Of a DNA stretch of 64,000 nt, positions 27,527 to 36,322 are shown in pieces. Source of the stretch: Clostridia bacterium (lineage in GTDB: Bacteria > Bacillota > Clostridia > Oscillospirales > Acutalibacteraceae); assembly GCA_017549105.1 (NCBI GenBank), contig JAFYVN010000006.1, positions 62,001-126,000 on the forward strand. The letters run 5' to 3'. Each line of letters begins with the position of its first letter. Position 1 is the first letter of the stretch. The translations under genes were made by a program, and so were the position numbers. The notes below the pieces were generated by a model. It saw nothing but the letters and a program-made list of their open reading frames with translations, searched no databases and was not told where the DNA came from.

Positions 27527-28921
27527 ATGAGAAAAATCAATGTTATCCCCCTTCCCAACAAAATAACTTATCTTGGCGGAGAAACCGAAACCGCCGCTCC
27601 TGAAACATCGGTCTGCGAAAGTCTTGGAGAAGAGGAATATATTCTGACCGTTGATAAAGACGGCACAAAGCTTGCCGGAGGTTCGGAAAAAGCGCTTTTT
27701 TACGGTATGCAGACTCTCCGTCAGCTCGGCAAATCCTGCCCCTGTATCAGAATTGAAGATAAACCTGCCTTCCCCTACAGAGGATTTATGCTTGACACGG
27801 TGCGTCATATTTTCTCAATCGAGGACACAAAAAAGCTCATTGATGCTGCCGCAAGCGTAAAGATGAACGTTATGCACTGGCATCTGACCGACGACCAGGG
27901 TTTCAGATTCTTTTCATCACGCAGAACAGATGCAACAAAAAAAGGTTCGGTGCGCGAAAAATCCAATTTCGGCAAGTTAAAAGAAAGCGGAAGCTACGGC
28001 GGATATTTCACCCCCGAAGAGATGAAAGAAATTGTTGACTACTGCGCTGAAAGATATATAACCGTCATTCCCGAATTCGATATTCCCGGTCACACAAGTG
28101 CCATGCTCCACGCATATCCCCATCTTTCCTGCACAGGCGGTCCGATTGACATAAAAACCTGTCAGGGTATATTTGACGACATTCTCTGTGCAGGTAAAGA
28201 CGAAACATTTGAAACTGTTTTTGATATCCTTTCGGATATCATTGAAATATTCCCTTCCGAATATATTCATATCGGCGGTGACGAAGCTCCGAAAAAGCGA
28301 TGGAAGAACTGCCCCGACTGTCAGAAAAGAATTGCCGATGAGGGTCTAAAAAACGAAGAAGAGCTTCAGGGTTGGTTCACAAACAAGGTTGTTGAATTTC
28401 TTGAAAGCAATGGCAGAAAATCCGTTGTCTGGAACGAAAGTCTCAGAAGCGGACTGGTTAAAAATTCGCTTGTTCAGATGTGGATGGACAGAAAAAAAGA
28501 TTCCGTTGCATATGCAAACAAGGGCGGAAAAATCATAGTTTCAGATTTCTTCCATTATTACTGCGACTATCCCTACGGAATGACACCGCTTGCAAAAACA
28601 TATAATTTCGACCCGATTCTCAAAGGGATAAAAAACAGCAACTCCGTTGTTGGTGTTGAAGCTCCGATATGGACGGAATATATAAATAATTTTGACCGTC
28701 TCTGCTTTATGTGTTTCCCAAGATTTACTGCCGTTGCCGAAACGGGATGGACCGAAAAGCAAAACAAAAACGTCGGTGATTTCTGCCGACGCTTTGAAAA
28801 ATATTCGGATATACTTTCAGAAATCGGAATAACTCCCTCCCCCGCTTCCGAGTGGAATCCTTCGCCTTTGAAAAGGCTTAAGATTATTTCATTCCTTCTC
28901 GGACTTCTTGACAGAGAATAA
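27527..28921 (+). CDS. GH20 beta-N-acetylhexosaminidase, cytoplasmic
   Basis: Glycoside hydrolase family 20 enzyme, 464 residues. A short GH20b-like N-terminal alpha/beta domain (about 1-80) precedes the barrel. The catalytic Asp-Glu pair is in HIGGDEAPK near residue 247, and FMLDTVRHIF and MHWHLTDDQGFR are typical barrel strands. There is no signal peptide, so it acts on sugars already inside the cell. Start: ATG 27527 has GGAG nine bases upstream, while ATG 27521 would sit only three bases from it. The upstream terminator ends 15 bp earlier, so the promoter must be upstream or read-through occurs. Confidence 0.92.
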   Translation: MRKINVIPLPNKITYLGGETETAAPETSVCESLGEEEYILTVDKDGTKLAGGSEKALFYGMQTLRQLGKSCPCIRIEDKPAFPYRGFMLDTVRHIFSIEDTKKLIDAAASVKMNVMHWHLTDDQGFRFFSSRRTDATKKGSVREKSNFGKLKESGSYGGYFTPEEMKEIVDYCAERYITVIPEFDIPGHTSAMLHAYPHLSCTGGPIDIKTCQGIFDDILCAGKDETFETVFDILSDIIEIFPSEYIHIGGDEAPKKRWKNCPDCQKRIADEGLKNEEELQGWFTNKVVEFLESNGRKSVVWNESLRSGLVKNSLVQMWMDRKKDSVAYANKGGKIIVSDFFHYYCDYPYGMTPLAKTYNFDPILKGIKNSNSVVGVEAPIWTEYINNFDRLCFMCFPRFTAVAETGWTEKQNKNVGDFCRRFEKYSDILSEIGITPSPASEWNPSPLKRLKIISFLLGLLDRE

Positions 28922-28926
28922 AATAA

Positions 28927-28953
28927 AACCGCTTGCATAAGCAGGCGGTTTTT
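28927..28953. terminator. Terminator after the GH20 gene
   Basis: AACCGCTTGC (28927-28936) pairs with GCAGGCGGTT (28941-28950), followed by TTTTTG; A residues before the stem make it work for the convergent gene too. Confidence 0.85.
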
Positions 28954-28960
28954 GTTGCTA

Positions 28961-29617
28961 TTATTTCTTGTTGAGTCTTCCTACATATGCAAATGCTTCA
29001 AGCACCGCAATAACAGAGATGAATCCGCAGCTGAGAATCAGCGACCATCCGAGATCGATAACACCGTTTTTGAACTGGTCAATGATTACTTCCCACGCAA
29101 CAAGATAAAGAGCACATTCGAGCGACAGAAGCGAAAGAATGTGAAGCCCCTTGATCTTTTTGCTTCCGATAAGTGCGGAGTCAATCGCAACAAATGCTGC
29201 GGTCAGCACAAACATCGGCAAAATAAACTCGGGAAGCCCTTCAAACCAATCGGTTTTGCTGAGTATGTAATAAACATAACCCGTGATTGTACCGAAGCAG
29301 ATAAGAGCCGTAACGGCAGGCGGTGTTACTCTGAGAACGGGAAGAACCAAAACAACCCAGGTAACAAGCAATGCGCCTACAACATAGCCGAACCAATAAT
29401 CGTACTTATCGAACGCAACGTCAACAGCAACGCAGATTGCTGCAGGAAAAACGAGAAATGCCGTAAAGAGAGCTGCATAGCTCTTTGACATTTTTCCGGG
29501 AGATTTTAAAAAGCTGAGTTTACCGTTTTCGGGTGCGGGAGTAACGGGTGTGGGGCTGCAATTGGGGCAGACGGTTGTTCCGTCAGGGATTCTGGTTCCG
29601 CAATTAGAACAATACAT
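28961..29617 (-). CDS. Zinc-ribbon membrane protein of unknown function
   Basis: 218 residues. An N-terminal zinc ribbon (CSNC at 3-6, CPNC at 17-20) sits in the cytoplasm, joined by a short Pro-rich linker to six or so transmembrane segments from about residue 48 on. Proteins with this layout are abundant in clostridia and are not functionally defined. AGGAGGA lies before the ATG. It is monocistronic, convergent with the GH20 gene and divergent from the DUF1015 gene. Confidence 0.82.
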   Translation of the reverse strand: MYCSNCGTRIPDGTTVCPNCSPTPVTPAPENGKLSFLKSPGKMSKSYAALFTAFLVFPAAICVAVDVAFDKYDYWFGYVVGALLVTWVVLVLPVLRVTPPAVTALICFGTITGYVYYILSKTDWFEGLPEFILPMFVLTAAFVAIDSALIGSKKIKGLHILSLLSLECALYLVAWEVIIDQFKNGVIDLGWSLILSCGFISVIAVLEAFAYVGRLNKK

Positions 29618-29688
29618 ATCATATCCTCCTTATTTTTATAACATCATTATACAAGTCACAAAAGCAAAAATCAATAATAAAATGAAAA

Positions 29689-29717
29689 TTGACAAACAAT
29701 TCATAGTGTTGTAATAT
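29689..29717 (+). promoter_or_regulatory. Promoter of the DUF1015 gene
   Basis: TTGACA (29689-29694), 17-bp spacer, TAATAT (29712-29717). Confidence 0.75.
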
Positions 29718-29766
29718 ATATTCATCCGTTAAGCAATCAGCAAACATTTGAAAGGACTTGTTATAT

Positions 29767-31011
29767 ATGGCAATTTTCAGACCCTTCAGAGCAATACGCC
29801 CTCTTGCGGAATACGCAGATAAGGTTGCCGCTCTCCCATATGACGTTATGAACAGCGCCGAAGCTGCAAAAATGGTTGAGGGAAATCCTTATTCATTCCT
29901 TCACGTTGACAAGGCAGAAATCGACCTTCCCGAAGGCACAGACCTCTACTCCGAGCAGGTTTATCTTAAAGCAAGAGAAAATCTCGATAAGCTCGTCAGC
30001 GACGGCATCTGCAAGCAGGACGAAGAAAACAGATTTTATATATACCGTCAGATTATGAACGGAAGAAGCCAGACGGGTCTTGTTGGCTGCGTTTCGATTG
30101 ATGATTACATCAACAATATCATCAAAAAGCACGAGCACACAAGAGCTGACAAAGAGGCAGACAGAATAAACCACGTTGATTACTGCGATGCAAACACAGG
30201 TCCGATTTTTCTTACCTACCGTCCGCAGACCGAAATCTCCGCAATTGTGTCGGATTGGTGCAAATCTCACGCACCCTACTGCGACTTTGTGACCGAAGAC
30301 GGCATTGCAAACACCGTGTGGGTTATTGACTGCGATGAAACCAACTCAAAAATCTCCGCACTTTTCAGCGGCGTTGATTATCTTTATATTGCCGACGGTC
30401 ATCACAGAGCGGCATCAGCAGTCAAGGTCGGTCTCAAGCGCAGAGAACAGTTCCCCGATTTTGACGGAAACGAAGAATTCAACTTCTTCCTTGCAGTTCT
30501 TTTCGCTTGCGATGAGCTTGAAATTATGGACTACAACCGTGTTATGAAAGACCTCAACGGCAACACTACCGAGCAGTTTATTGAAAAAATCAGCGATAAG
30601 TTCAGCGTTGAGCTTTACGGTGAAGATTCATACAAGCCCGAAAAGGCTCACACCTTCGGTATGCTCCTTGACGGAAAATGGTATAAACTCACCGCAAAAG
30701 ACGGCACATTTGATGCAAACGACCCCGTTGACTCGCTCGACGTTTCCATTCTCCAGAATAATCTTATTTCTCCCGTTCTTGATATTCACGACCCGAGAAC
30801 AGATAAAAGAATTGATTTTGTTGGCGGAATCAGAGGTCTCGGAGAGCTTGAACGCAGAGCGAACGAGGATATGTGCCTTGCATTCTCGATGTATCCCACA
30901 ACTCTTGAGGAGCTTATGGACATTGCGGATGCAAACAAAATTATGCCTCCCAAATCCACCTGGTTTGAGCCTAAGCTTCTCAGCGGTCTGTTCATCCATA
31001 AACTCAGATAA
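29767..31011 (+). CDS. DUF1015-family protein
   Basis: 414-residue cytoplasmic protein of the DUF1015 family, related to ParB/Srx-like and free-serine-kinase-like proteins. The segment HEHTRADKEADR near residue 122 and YIADGHHRAASA near 208 are the conserved acidic and histidine motifs of the family, the latter resembling the ADGHHR of ParB-type nucleotide enzymes. In clostridia such genes often lie by serine-biosynthesis dehydrogenases, as I recall; here the next gene is a D-2-hydroxyacid dehydrogenase. The start at 29767 has AAAGGA ten bases upstream, and a TTG at 29758 is rejected. Confidence 0.85.
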   Translation: MAIFRPFRAIRPLAEYADKVAALPYDVMNSAEAAKMVEGNPYSFLHVDKAEIDLPEGTDLYSEQVYLKARENLDKLVSDGICKQDEENRFYIYRQIMNGRSQTGLVGCVSIDDYINNIIKKHEHTRADKEADRINHVDYCDANTGPIFLTYRPQTEISAIVSDWCKSHAPYCDFVTEDGIANTVWVIDCDETNSKISALFSGVDYLYIADGHHRAASAVKVGLKRREQFPDFDGNEEFNFFLAVLFACDELEIMDYNRVMKDLNGNTTEQFIEKISDKFSVELYGEDSYKPEKAHTFGMLLDGKWYKLTAKDGTFDANDPVDSLDVSILQNNLISPVLDIHDPRTDKRIDFVGGIRGLGELERRANEDMCLAFSMYPTTLEELMDIADANKIMPPKSTWFEPKLLSGLFIHKLR

Positions 31012-31017
31012 TAAACG

Positions 31018-31058
31018 CATCCTTTCGGGTAAAACTATTCCCGAAAGGATGATTTTTT
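31018..31058 (+). terminator. Terminator hairpin whose 3' arm holds the next gene's ribosome site
   Basis: CATCCTTTCGGG (31018-31029) pairs perfectly with CCCGAAAGGATG (31040-31051), then A and six T residues, and the next ATG begins at 31059. AAAGGAT (31045-31050), the only ribosome site for that gene, lies inside the stem. Confidence 0.85.
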
Positions 31059-32057
31059 ATGTATAAAGCGGCATTTTTTGACACAAAGCCCTACGACAGA
31101 ATTTATTTTGACGAGTTGAAAGGTCATTACGGAATTGAAATTGAATACTTTGAGTCAAAACTCAGTCCACGCACAGCAGTTATGGCAAAAGATGCAAAAG
31201 CAGTCATCGCCTTCGTCAACGATGATGTGTGCCAAGAAACAATTTCCGTACTTAAAGAAAACGGCACAGAGATTATTGCGATGAGATGCGCGGGATACAA
31301 TAATGTTGACCTTGCCGCCGCCAAAGATATTATGCCCGTTGTCAGAGTGCCCGAATATTCGCCCCATGCCGTTGCAGAGCATACACTCGCCCTGCTTCTC
31401 ACGCTTGTTCGCAAAACTCACAAGGCATACATCAGAACAAGAGATTCAAATTTCAGTCTCAACGGTTTCGTAGGTTTCGACCTTCACGGCAAAACCCTCG
31501 GTGTTATCGGTACAGGCAAAATCGGTATGGCTTTCATAGAAATATGCAGGGGTCTCGGAATGAACATCATCGCTTACGACCCTTATCCTTCTCAGGGGTA
31601 CCTCGAATACGTTCCGCTTGAAGAACTTTTTGCCCGCTCGGATGTTCTCTCTCTCCATTGCCCTCTGACAAGCGAAACCTATCATATCATCAACAACTAT
31701 TCCTTAAAAATGATGAAAGACAAGGTATATATACTCAACACCTCGAGAGGTGCGCTTATTGATACGGAAGCGCTTATTGACGGAATCAAGAGCGGCAAAG
31801 TCGGCGGTGCAGGTCTTGATGTGTACGAAGAAGAAAGCGAATTTTTCTATGAAGATTTATCGGAAACAATTCTCAAGGATGACGTGCTTTCAAGACTGAT
31901 TATGATGCCCAATGTACTCATAACGTCACATCAGGCATTTCTGACTCACGAAGCACTGAAGCGGATTGCGGAAATAACACTCGGTAATCTTCAGAACTTC
32001 TTCGAAGGCCATCCAATCGAAAACGAAATAGTCGCAAAGAAAAAAATTATTATATAA
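31059..32057 (+). CDS. D-2-hydroxyacid dehydrogenase (D-lactate dehydrogenase-like)
   Basis: NAD-dependent dehydrogenase of 332 residues, most like fermentative D-lactate dehydrogenase. The Rossmann loop is GVIGTGKIGMAF near residues 148-159. Catalytic Arg is in NTSRGALID near 228, Glu in the DVYEEES segment, and His in ITSHQAFLT near 288. Fermentative reduction of pyruvate is the likely role in an anaerobe, though phosphoglycerate or other hydroxyacids cannot be excluded. Its ATG follows directly on a terminator T-run, so expression depends on read-through or on a promoter within the preceding gene. Confidence 0.88.
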   Translation: MYKAAFFDTKPYDRIYFDELKGHYGIEIEYFESKLSPRTAVMAKDAKAVIAFVNDDVCQETISVLKENGTEIIAMRCAGYNNVDLAAAKDIMPVVRVPEYSPHAVAEHTLALLLTLVRKTHKAYIRTRDSNFSLNGFVGFDLHGKTLGVIGTGKIGMAFIEICRGLGMNIIAYDPYPSQGYLEYVPLEELFARSDVLSLHCPLTSETYHIINNYSLKMMKDKVYILNTSRGALIDTEALIDGIKSGKVGGAGLDVYEEESEFFYEDLSETILKDDVLSRLIMMPNVLITSHQAFLTHEALKRIAEITLGNLQNFFEGHPIENEIVAKKKIII

Positions 32058-32061
32058 TTCA

Positions 32062-32108
32062 AACGGGATGCCGCAGCAAAAGCCGAAACATCCCGTTTTT
32101 CTTTATTT
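32062..32108. terminator. Bidirectional terminator between dehydrogenase and ktrA
   Basis: AACGGGATG (32062-32070) pairs with CATCCCGTT (32089-32097), followed by TTTCTTTATTTT. Loop is 18 bases. The ktrA stop codon lies within the T-rich tail. Confidence 0.7.
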
Positions 32109-32747
32109 TGTAACCTTTCTTACATCCTCTTCTCTGCCGAGAACAAGAAGATGGTCGTCACGCTCAAAGCGTCTTTCACCCGTGATGACGGGTTTTACTT
32201 CTCCGTTATTCTTTGTTGCAAGAACACTGAGGTTATATTTCACTCTGAAGTTGAGCTCTTTGACCGTCTTGCCTATCCATCTGTCGTGAACATCAATCTC
32301 ATAAATCGAATAATCACCGCCAAGATTGATATAGTCAAAAACGTGTTCGTTGCTTTCGCTGACAGCAAAACGCTCCGCCATATTCTTTTCGGGATAAATA
32401 ACCTCGTCGGCACCGTTGCGCAGCAGGAACTTTTCCTGAATATCTCTGTCCGCCTTGCTGATAACTTTTTTTGCACCGCATTCCTTGAGCAGACTTGTTA
32501 TTTCAAGGCTGTTCTGAAAATTTTCACCGATGCACACAAAGCAGGTGTCAAACGACGGGATATCAAATGTTTTAAGCACTTCGATGTTGGTGCAGTCACC
32601 GATTTTTGCGCTGACAACATACGGAAGCATATCTTCAACAGCTTCTTCCTCTTTGTCAACAATCATAATTTCACAGTCTCTCTCTGCAAGCTTTGTGCAA
32701 AGATGATGGCCGAAATGACCCATACCTATTATAAGAAACGATTTCAT
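32103..32747 (-). CDS. ktrA: Potassium-channel RCK regulatory subunit (KtrA/TrkA-type)
   Basis: Cytoplasmic gating subunit, 214 residues: one RCK_N Rossmann domain beginning with LIIGMGHFGHHL (residues 5-16) that binds nucleotide, and an RCK_C domain (about 135-214). A single RCK pair and the length fit KtrA rather than the double TrkA of proteobacteria. It is eight bases downstream of the transporter gene on the same strand, so the two form one operon. Confidence 0.92.
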   Translation of the reverse strand: MKSFLIIGMGHFGHHLCTKLAERDCEIMIVDKEEEAVEDMLPYVVSAKIGDCTNIEVLKTFDIPSFDTCFVCIGENFQNSLEITSLLKECGAKKVISKADRDIQEKFLLRNGADEVIYPEKNMAERFAVSESNEHVFDYINLGGDYSIYEIDVHDRWIGKTVKELNFRVKYNLSVLATKNNGEVKPVITGERRFERDDHLLVLGREEDVRKVTK

Positions 32748-32755
32748 ATTTTCAC

Positions 32756-34090
32756 CTATCCTATCGTGATTTTTTCCCTGGGATTTTTAACGGGCGGTGC
32801 CGCTTTCTTTTCCATAAGAGCAAGCGCAAACGAAACACTGCCTACCCTTCCGCAGAACATAAGGAACGCAACAATCAGTCTTGATGCTGTCGCAAGGTCA
32901 CGGGTGATACCCGTTGTCATACCAACAGTGCCGATTGCTGAAACGCATTCAAAAATGACATCTGAAATTTCAAGGTTCGGCTGAATGGCAAGAATCGCAA
33001 TGATTCCCGCAATCGCAAGGCTCATATTTGTAAACACTACCGAACTCGCCTTATGAATTGCATCCTTTTCAAGACGTCTGCCAAAGATACCTTTTGACTG
33101 GCGTCGTGTGATACCGTTAAAGGTTGAAATTGCAATAACAGCCAGAGTCGTTGTTTTGATACCGCCTGCGGTTGAACCGGGCGAACCGCCGATAAACATA
33201 AGAAACACAGTCAGAATCTTGCTTGCGGGAGAAAGAGCTGCCGTATCTGTTGAGTTAAATCCTGCGGTTCTTGCTGTAACCGAATCAAACAACGCATTGA
33301 GCAGACTGTGCCCGAAACCGAGTCCGTTGTTTGTGAAATCTCTTTCAAAAACAAAGAAAAGCACTGCGGGAACAACAAGCAGAATTGCCGTTACGGTAAG
33401 CACGATTTTCGTGTGGAGCTGATAATATCTGAATTTCAGCTTGCGTTTACTTATGTCATCCCACACAAGGAAACCTATACCACCGATAATAACAAGAGCT
33501 GATAACGTAAGTATCGTAACCGCATCATCCGAAAATCCCGTGAGCGATGCATAGGGTTCGGTTATGCCCATCAAGTCAAAACCCGCATTGCAGAAAGCGG
33601 AGACCGAATGAAAAACAGAATACCATATTCCTCTTGCAATACCGAACCGCGGTATAAATCTTATTGAAAGCAGAAGCGCTCCGAGACCTTCAAAAATCGC
33701 TGTTCCGACAATGATTTTTTTCGTAAGGTTTTTTATTCCTCCGATATGCTCGGTGTTGATGCTTTCAACCATAATTTCACGCTCACGCAAGCCCATTTTT
33801 CGCTTGAGAAGCATTGAAAACATCGTTGCAATTGTCATAAATCCAAGACCGCCGATCTGGATAAGCGTAATAATAACAGCCTGACCGAAAAGCGACCAGC
33901 TTGTTGCTGTGTCAAGCACAATCAGACCTGTAACGCACGAAGACGAAACTGCCGTAAAAAGTGCCGGCACCAAACCTGCGCTCTCTCCGCTTTGCGATGC
34001 AAAAGGAAGCATCAGCAGAAGCGTTCCGACAACAATTATCGAAATATATCCGAGTGCAATTATTCTTATTTGCGAAAACTTTCTTTTCAT
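32756..34090 (-). CDS. ktrB: Potassium uptake transporter subunit (KtrB/TrkH-type)
   Basis: Ion-conducting subunit of 444 residues with the fourfold M1-P-M2 layout of the TrkH/KtrB family. Filter-like glycine segments are SSSCVTGL (first repeat), HSVSAFCNAGFD (second), SVTARTAGFN (third) and SAIGTVGMTTG (fourth). Potassium or mixed K/Na transport is expected, gated by the following KtrA. The frame is open to 34132, but ATG 34090 (MKRKFSQ) has GAGG six bases upstream and is the better start. Confidence 0.93.
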   Translation of the reverse strand: MKRKFSQIRIIALGYISIIVVGTLLLMLPFASQSGESAGLVPALFTAVSSSCVTGLIVLDTATSWSLFGQAVIITLIQIGGLGFMTIATMFSMLLKRKMGLREREIMVESINTEHIGGIKNLTKKIIVGTAIFEGLGALLLSIRFIPRFGIARGIWYSVFHSVSAFCNAGFDLMGITEPYASLTGFSDDAVTILTLSALVIIGGIGFLVWDDISKRKLKFRYYQLHTKIVLTVTAILLVVPAVLFFVFERDFTNNGLGFGHSLLNALFDSVTARTAGFNSTDTAALSPASKILTVFLMFIGGSPGSTAGGIKTTTLAVIAISTFNGITRRQSKGIFGRRLEKDAIHKASSVVFTNMSLAIAGIIAILAIQPNLEISDVIFECVSAIGTVGMTTGITRDLATASRLIVAFLMFCGRVGSVSFALALMEKKAAPPVKNPREKITIG

Positions 34091-34159
34091 TTTCAACCTC
34101 TTCAGAGATAAATAATACATTAATATTATCATATATTCTTTTATTTTTCAACGGTATAC

Positions 34160-34188
34160 TTGAAAAAGCAGTATGCTGATGATAAAAT
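34160..34188 (+). promoter_or_regulatory. Promoter of the PHP gene
   Basis: TTGAAA (34160-34165), 17-bp spacer, TAAAAT (34183-34188). Confidence 0.6.
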
Positions 34189-34215
34189 AAAGAAAAAACT
34201 TAAAGAAGTGATACT

Positions 34216-35064
34216 TTGAATAAATATATTGATTTGCATACACACTCCCTCAAATCCGACGGTTCAATGACACCTGCCGAAGTTGTTCGTGAAGCAAAAA
34301 GAGCCGGTCTTTCAGCAATTGCGCTCTCCGACCACGACACGGTTGACGGAATTGAAGAAGCGGTTGCCGAGGGCAAAAAACAAGGAGTTGAAGTCATCCC
34401 CGCAATTGAATTTTCGGTTATCTCCGAAACAGAAACCCATATTCTCGGATATTTTATCGACATAAACAACCCCGATTTGCAAAGAGTTCTAAAAGAGGTT
34501 GTTGACCTGAGAATTCAGCGCAATTACGTTACCTGTCAAAAACTCAACGAACTCGGTTTTGATATCACCATCGAAGAAGTCCGTGCTCTTGCACCGAACA
34601 ACTTTGTTGGCAGAGCGCATTTCGCGAGAGTTCTGATGGATAAAGGCTACACAGAAAGCGTCAAGGAAGGCTTTGATAAATATATGTCCGCAGGTCAGTA
34701 TGCATATTGTGAACAGCAAAGACTGACCGCCAAGGAAGCGATTGAACTTATCAAAAATTGCGGCGGACTTTCGTTCCTTGCCCATCCCCACCTTACAAAG
34801 TTTGACGACAGAAAAATCAGAGCCTATCTTGAAGAATTAAAAAGCTACGGTCTCAACGGACTTGAAGGATATTACACGGATTACACACCCGAAATGCAGG
34901 AGAAATATCAGTCAATGGCAAAAGAGCTTGGACTTATGATTTCGGGCGGCACGGATTTTCACGCAAAAATGAAACCGCATATTTCAATCGGCACCGGTCT
35001 TGGTAATATGAAAATCCCTTATTCGGTGCTTGAAAAGATGAAAAATCACATAGGGAGGAGATAA
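34216..35064 (+). CDS. PHP-domain metal-dependent phosphoesterase
   Basis: 282-residue cytoplasmic phosphoesterase of the polymerase-and-histidinol-phosphatase family. Metal ligands are visible in DLHTHSLKSDG (residues 6-16), LSDHDTVDG (near 37), an early conserved Glu in PAIEFS (near 69), LAHPH (near 193) and the C-terminal GGTDFHA (near 250). Relatives hydrolyse nucleoside 3',5'-bisphosphate or short RNA. The start codon is TTG (34216), which gives a product beginning right before the first strand; AAGAAGTG lies upstream. It runs into the LURP-like gene with one base between. Confidence 0.9.
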   Translation: MNKYIDLHTHSLKSDGSMTPAEVVREAKRAGLSAIALSDHDTVDGIEEAVAEGKKQGVEVIPAIEFSVISETETHILGYFIDINNPDLQRVLKEVVDLRIQRNYVTCQKLNELGFDITIEEVRALAPNNFVGRAHFARVLMDKGYTESVKEGFDKYMSAGQYAYCEQQRLTAKEAIELIKNCGGLSFLAHPHLTKFDDRKIRAYLEELKSYGLNGLEGYYTDYTPEMQEKYQSMAKELGLMISGGTDFHAKMKPHISIGTGLGNMKIPYSVLEKMKNHIGRR

Positions 35065-35065
35065 T

Positions 35066-35551
35066 ATGAAACTTTACATCAAACAAAAAGTTTTTTCGTG
35101 GGGAGCAAAGTTCACCGTCAAGGATGAAGCAGGCAACGACAGATATTTTGTTGAAGGCGAAGTTTTTTCGTTCGGAAGAAAGCTTCACGTAACCGACACA
35201 AGCGGAAAAGAAGTTGCATTTATCCAGCAGAAGGTTTTCAGCTTTCTTCCCCGATATTTTGTTTATGTTGACGGCAAAGAGGTTGCCGAAATTGTAAAGG
35301 AATTTTCTGTTCTCCGTCCCAGATATTCAATCGAGGGGCTTGGCTGGGAAATCAACGGTGACTTCTGGTCGCATAACTATATGATTACCCGAAACGATAA
35401 TCCCATTGTCACAATCAGAAAAGAATGGATGACCTGGGGCGACAGCTACGAGCTTGACATATCAGACCCCCGTGACGAAAAAGTCGCTCTCGCAGTTGTG
35501 CTTACAATCGACTGCGTAATGGCAGCTCAGGCACAGGCTGCTGCAACATAA
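35066..35551 (+). CDS. LURP-one-related (YxjI-like) protein
   Basis: 161 residues, almost all beta strand in regular aromatic-charged repeats (KLYIKQKVFSWGAKFTV, EGEVFSFGRKLHV, QQKVFSFLPRYFV), the twelve-strand barrel of the LURP-one/Tubby-like family, with a C-terminal hydrophobic helix (ALAVVLTIDCVMAAQAQ). Bacterial members are not functionally defined; a membrane or phospholipid association has been suggested from the fold. AGGGAGGAG precedes the ATG and lies within the end of the PHP gene, so the two are one operon. Confidence 0.88.
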   Translation: MKLYIKQKVFSWGAKFTVKDEAGNDRYFVEGEVFSFGRKLHVTDTSGKEVAFIQQKVFSFLPRYFVYVDGKEVAEIVKEFSVLRPRYSIEGLGWEINGDFWSHNYMITRNDNPIVTIRKEWMTWGDSYELDISDPRDEKVALAVVLTIDCVMAAQAQAAAT

Positions 35552-35577
35552 AATCAATAAACAATACAGCAGATAAC

Positions 35578-35607
35578 AAAAAGCGTTGGGTTAACCAACG
35601 CTTTTCT
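35578..35607. terminator. Bidirectional terminator
   Basis: AAGCGTTGG (35581-35589) pairs with CCAACGCTT (35595-35603), flanked by A and T tracts on both sides. Serves the PHP-LURP operon and the convergent ttcA. Confidence 0.88.
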
Positions 35608-36317
35608 TAATATCCGTTTATCTCTTTTCTCTGCATTGCGCCGAGGATTTTGCTTCTGATGTCACCGTATTTCTTTTCGAATCCGCTGAGCATCTCCTTG
35701 ACCTCCTGCCTTTCGGTTGTGCCGTCGGCAGGGCAATTGCTCTTTACTGTAGGCAGATTTTCTCTTCTGACAACTCTTGCGCAGTCGCTCTCTCTTGCAA
35801 AAATCATCGGTCTTATCATATAGATATCCTTACGTGAAAGATAAGTGACGGGCATAAAGCAGTCAAGCGTGCCGCCGTTGAAAAGGTTCATAATAAAGGT
35901 TTCCGCAACATCGTCAAGATGATGACCGAGGGCAATTTTGTTGCAGTTTGCCGCAATTGCAGCATCGTGCAGAGCACCTCTGCGCATCCTTGCGCACAGA
36001 CTGCACGGATTGCTCTCTTTTCTTATGTCAAAAATAACCTCTGCGAGCTGTGTGCGTTTTATAATGTATTCAACATCGAGCTTTTTACAAAGCTCCTCAA
36101 TTTCGGAATAATCCGCATCAACTCCGCCAAAGCGAGGATCAAGAGTTATTGCAACAATATCAAACTTTTCGGGATAAAAACGGCGCAGATTAGCCATTCC
36201 CGCAAGAAGTGCGACTGAATCCTTACCGCCCGAAACACCGATTGCGATGCGGTCACCCTCTTTTATCATTTCATACTGCTGGCACGCAGCTCTCATATGA
36301 CTTAAAAGTTTTTGCAT
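35607..36317 (-). CDS. ttcA: TtcA-type tRNA thiolation ATPase
   Basis: PP-loop ATPase resembling TtcA, which makes 2-thiocytidine in tRNA. From the chosen start the product has about 236 residues. The PP-loop is GVSGGKDS near residues 27-34. An iron-sulfur-type CxxC is in NPCSLCARMRRG near 110, and a third cysteine follows in SNCPADG near 196, the pattern of cluster-binding TtcA. A GTG at 36326 would overlap ymdB by four bases, but ATG 36317 with GAGTG six bases upstream matches the layout used by ymdB. Third gene of rny-ymdB-ttcA. Confidence 0.87.
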   Translation of the reverse strand: MQKLLSHMRAACQQYEMIKEGDRIAIGVSGGKDSVALLAGMANLRRFYPEKFDIVAITLDPRFGGVDADYSEIEELCKKLDVEYIIKRTQLAEVIFDIRKESNPCSLCARMRRGALHDAAIAANCNKIALGHHLDDVAETFIMNLFNGGTLDCFMPVTYLSRKDIYMIRPMIFARESDCARVVRRENLPTVKSNCPADGTTERQEVKEMLSGFEKKYGDIRSKILGAMQRKEINGY

Positions 36318-36322
36318 ATCTA

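Noticed and set aside
28952..29488. 178-residue plus-strand frame opposite the zinc-ribbon membrane protein
   Set aside because: No ribosome site; Asn/Lys/Cys-rich composition typical of the complement of a membrane-protein gene.
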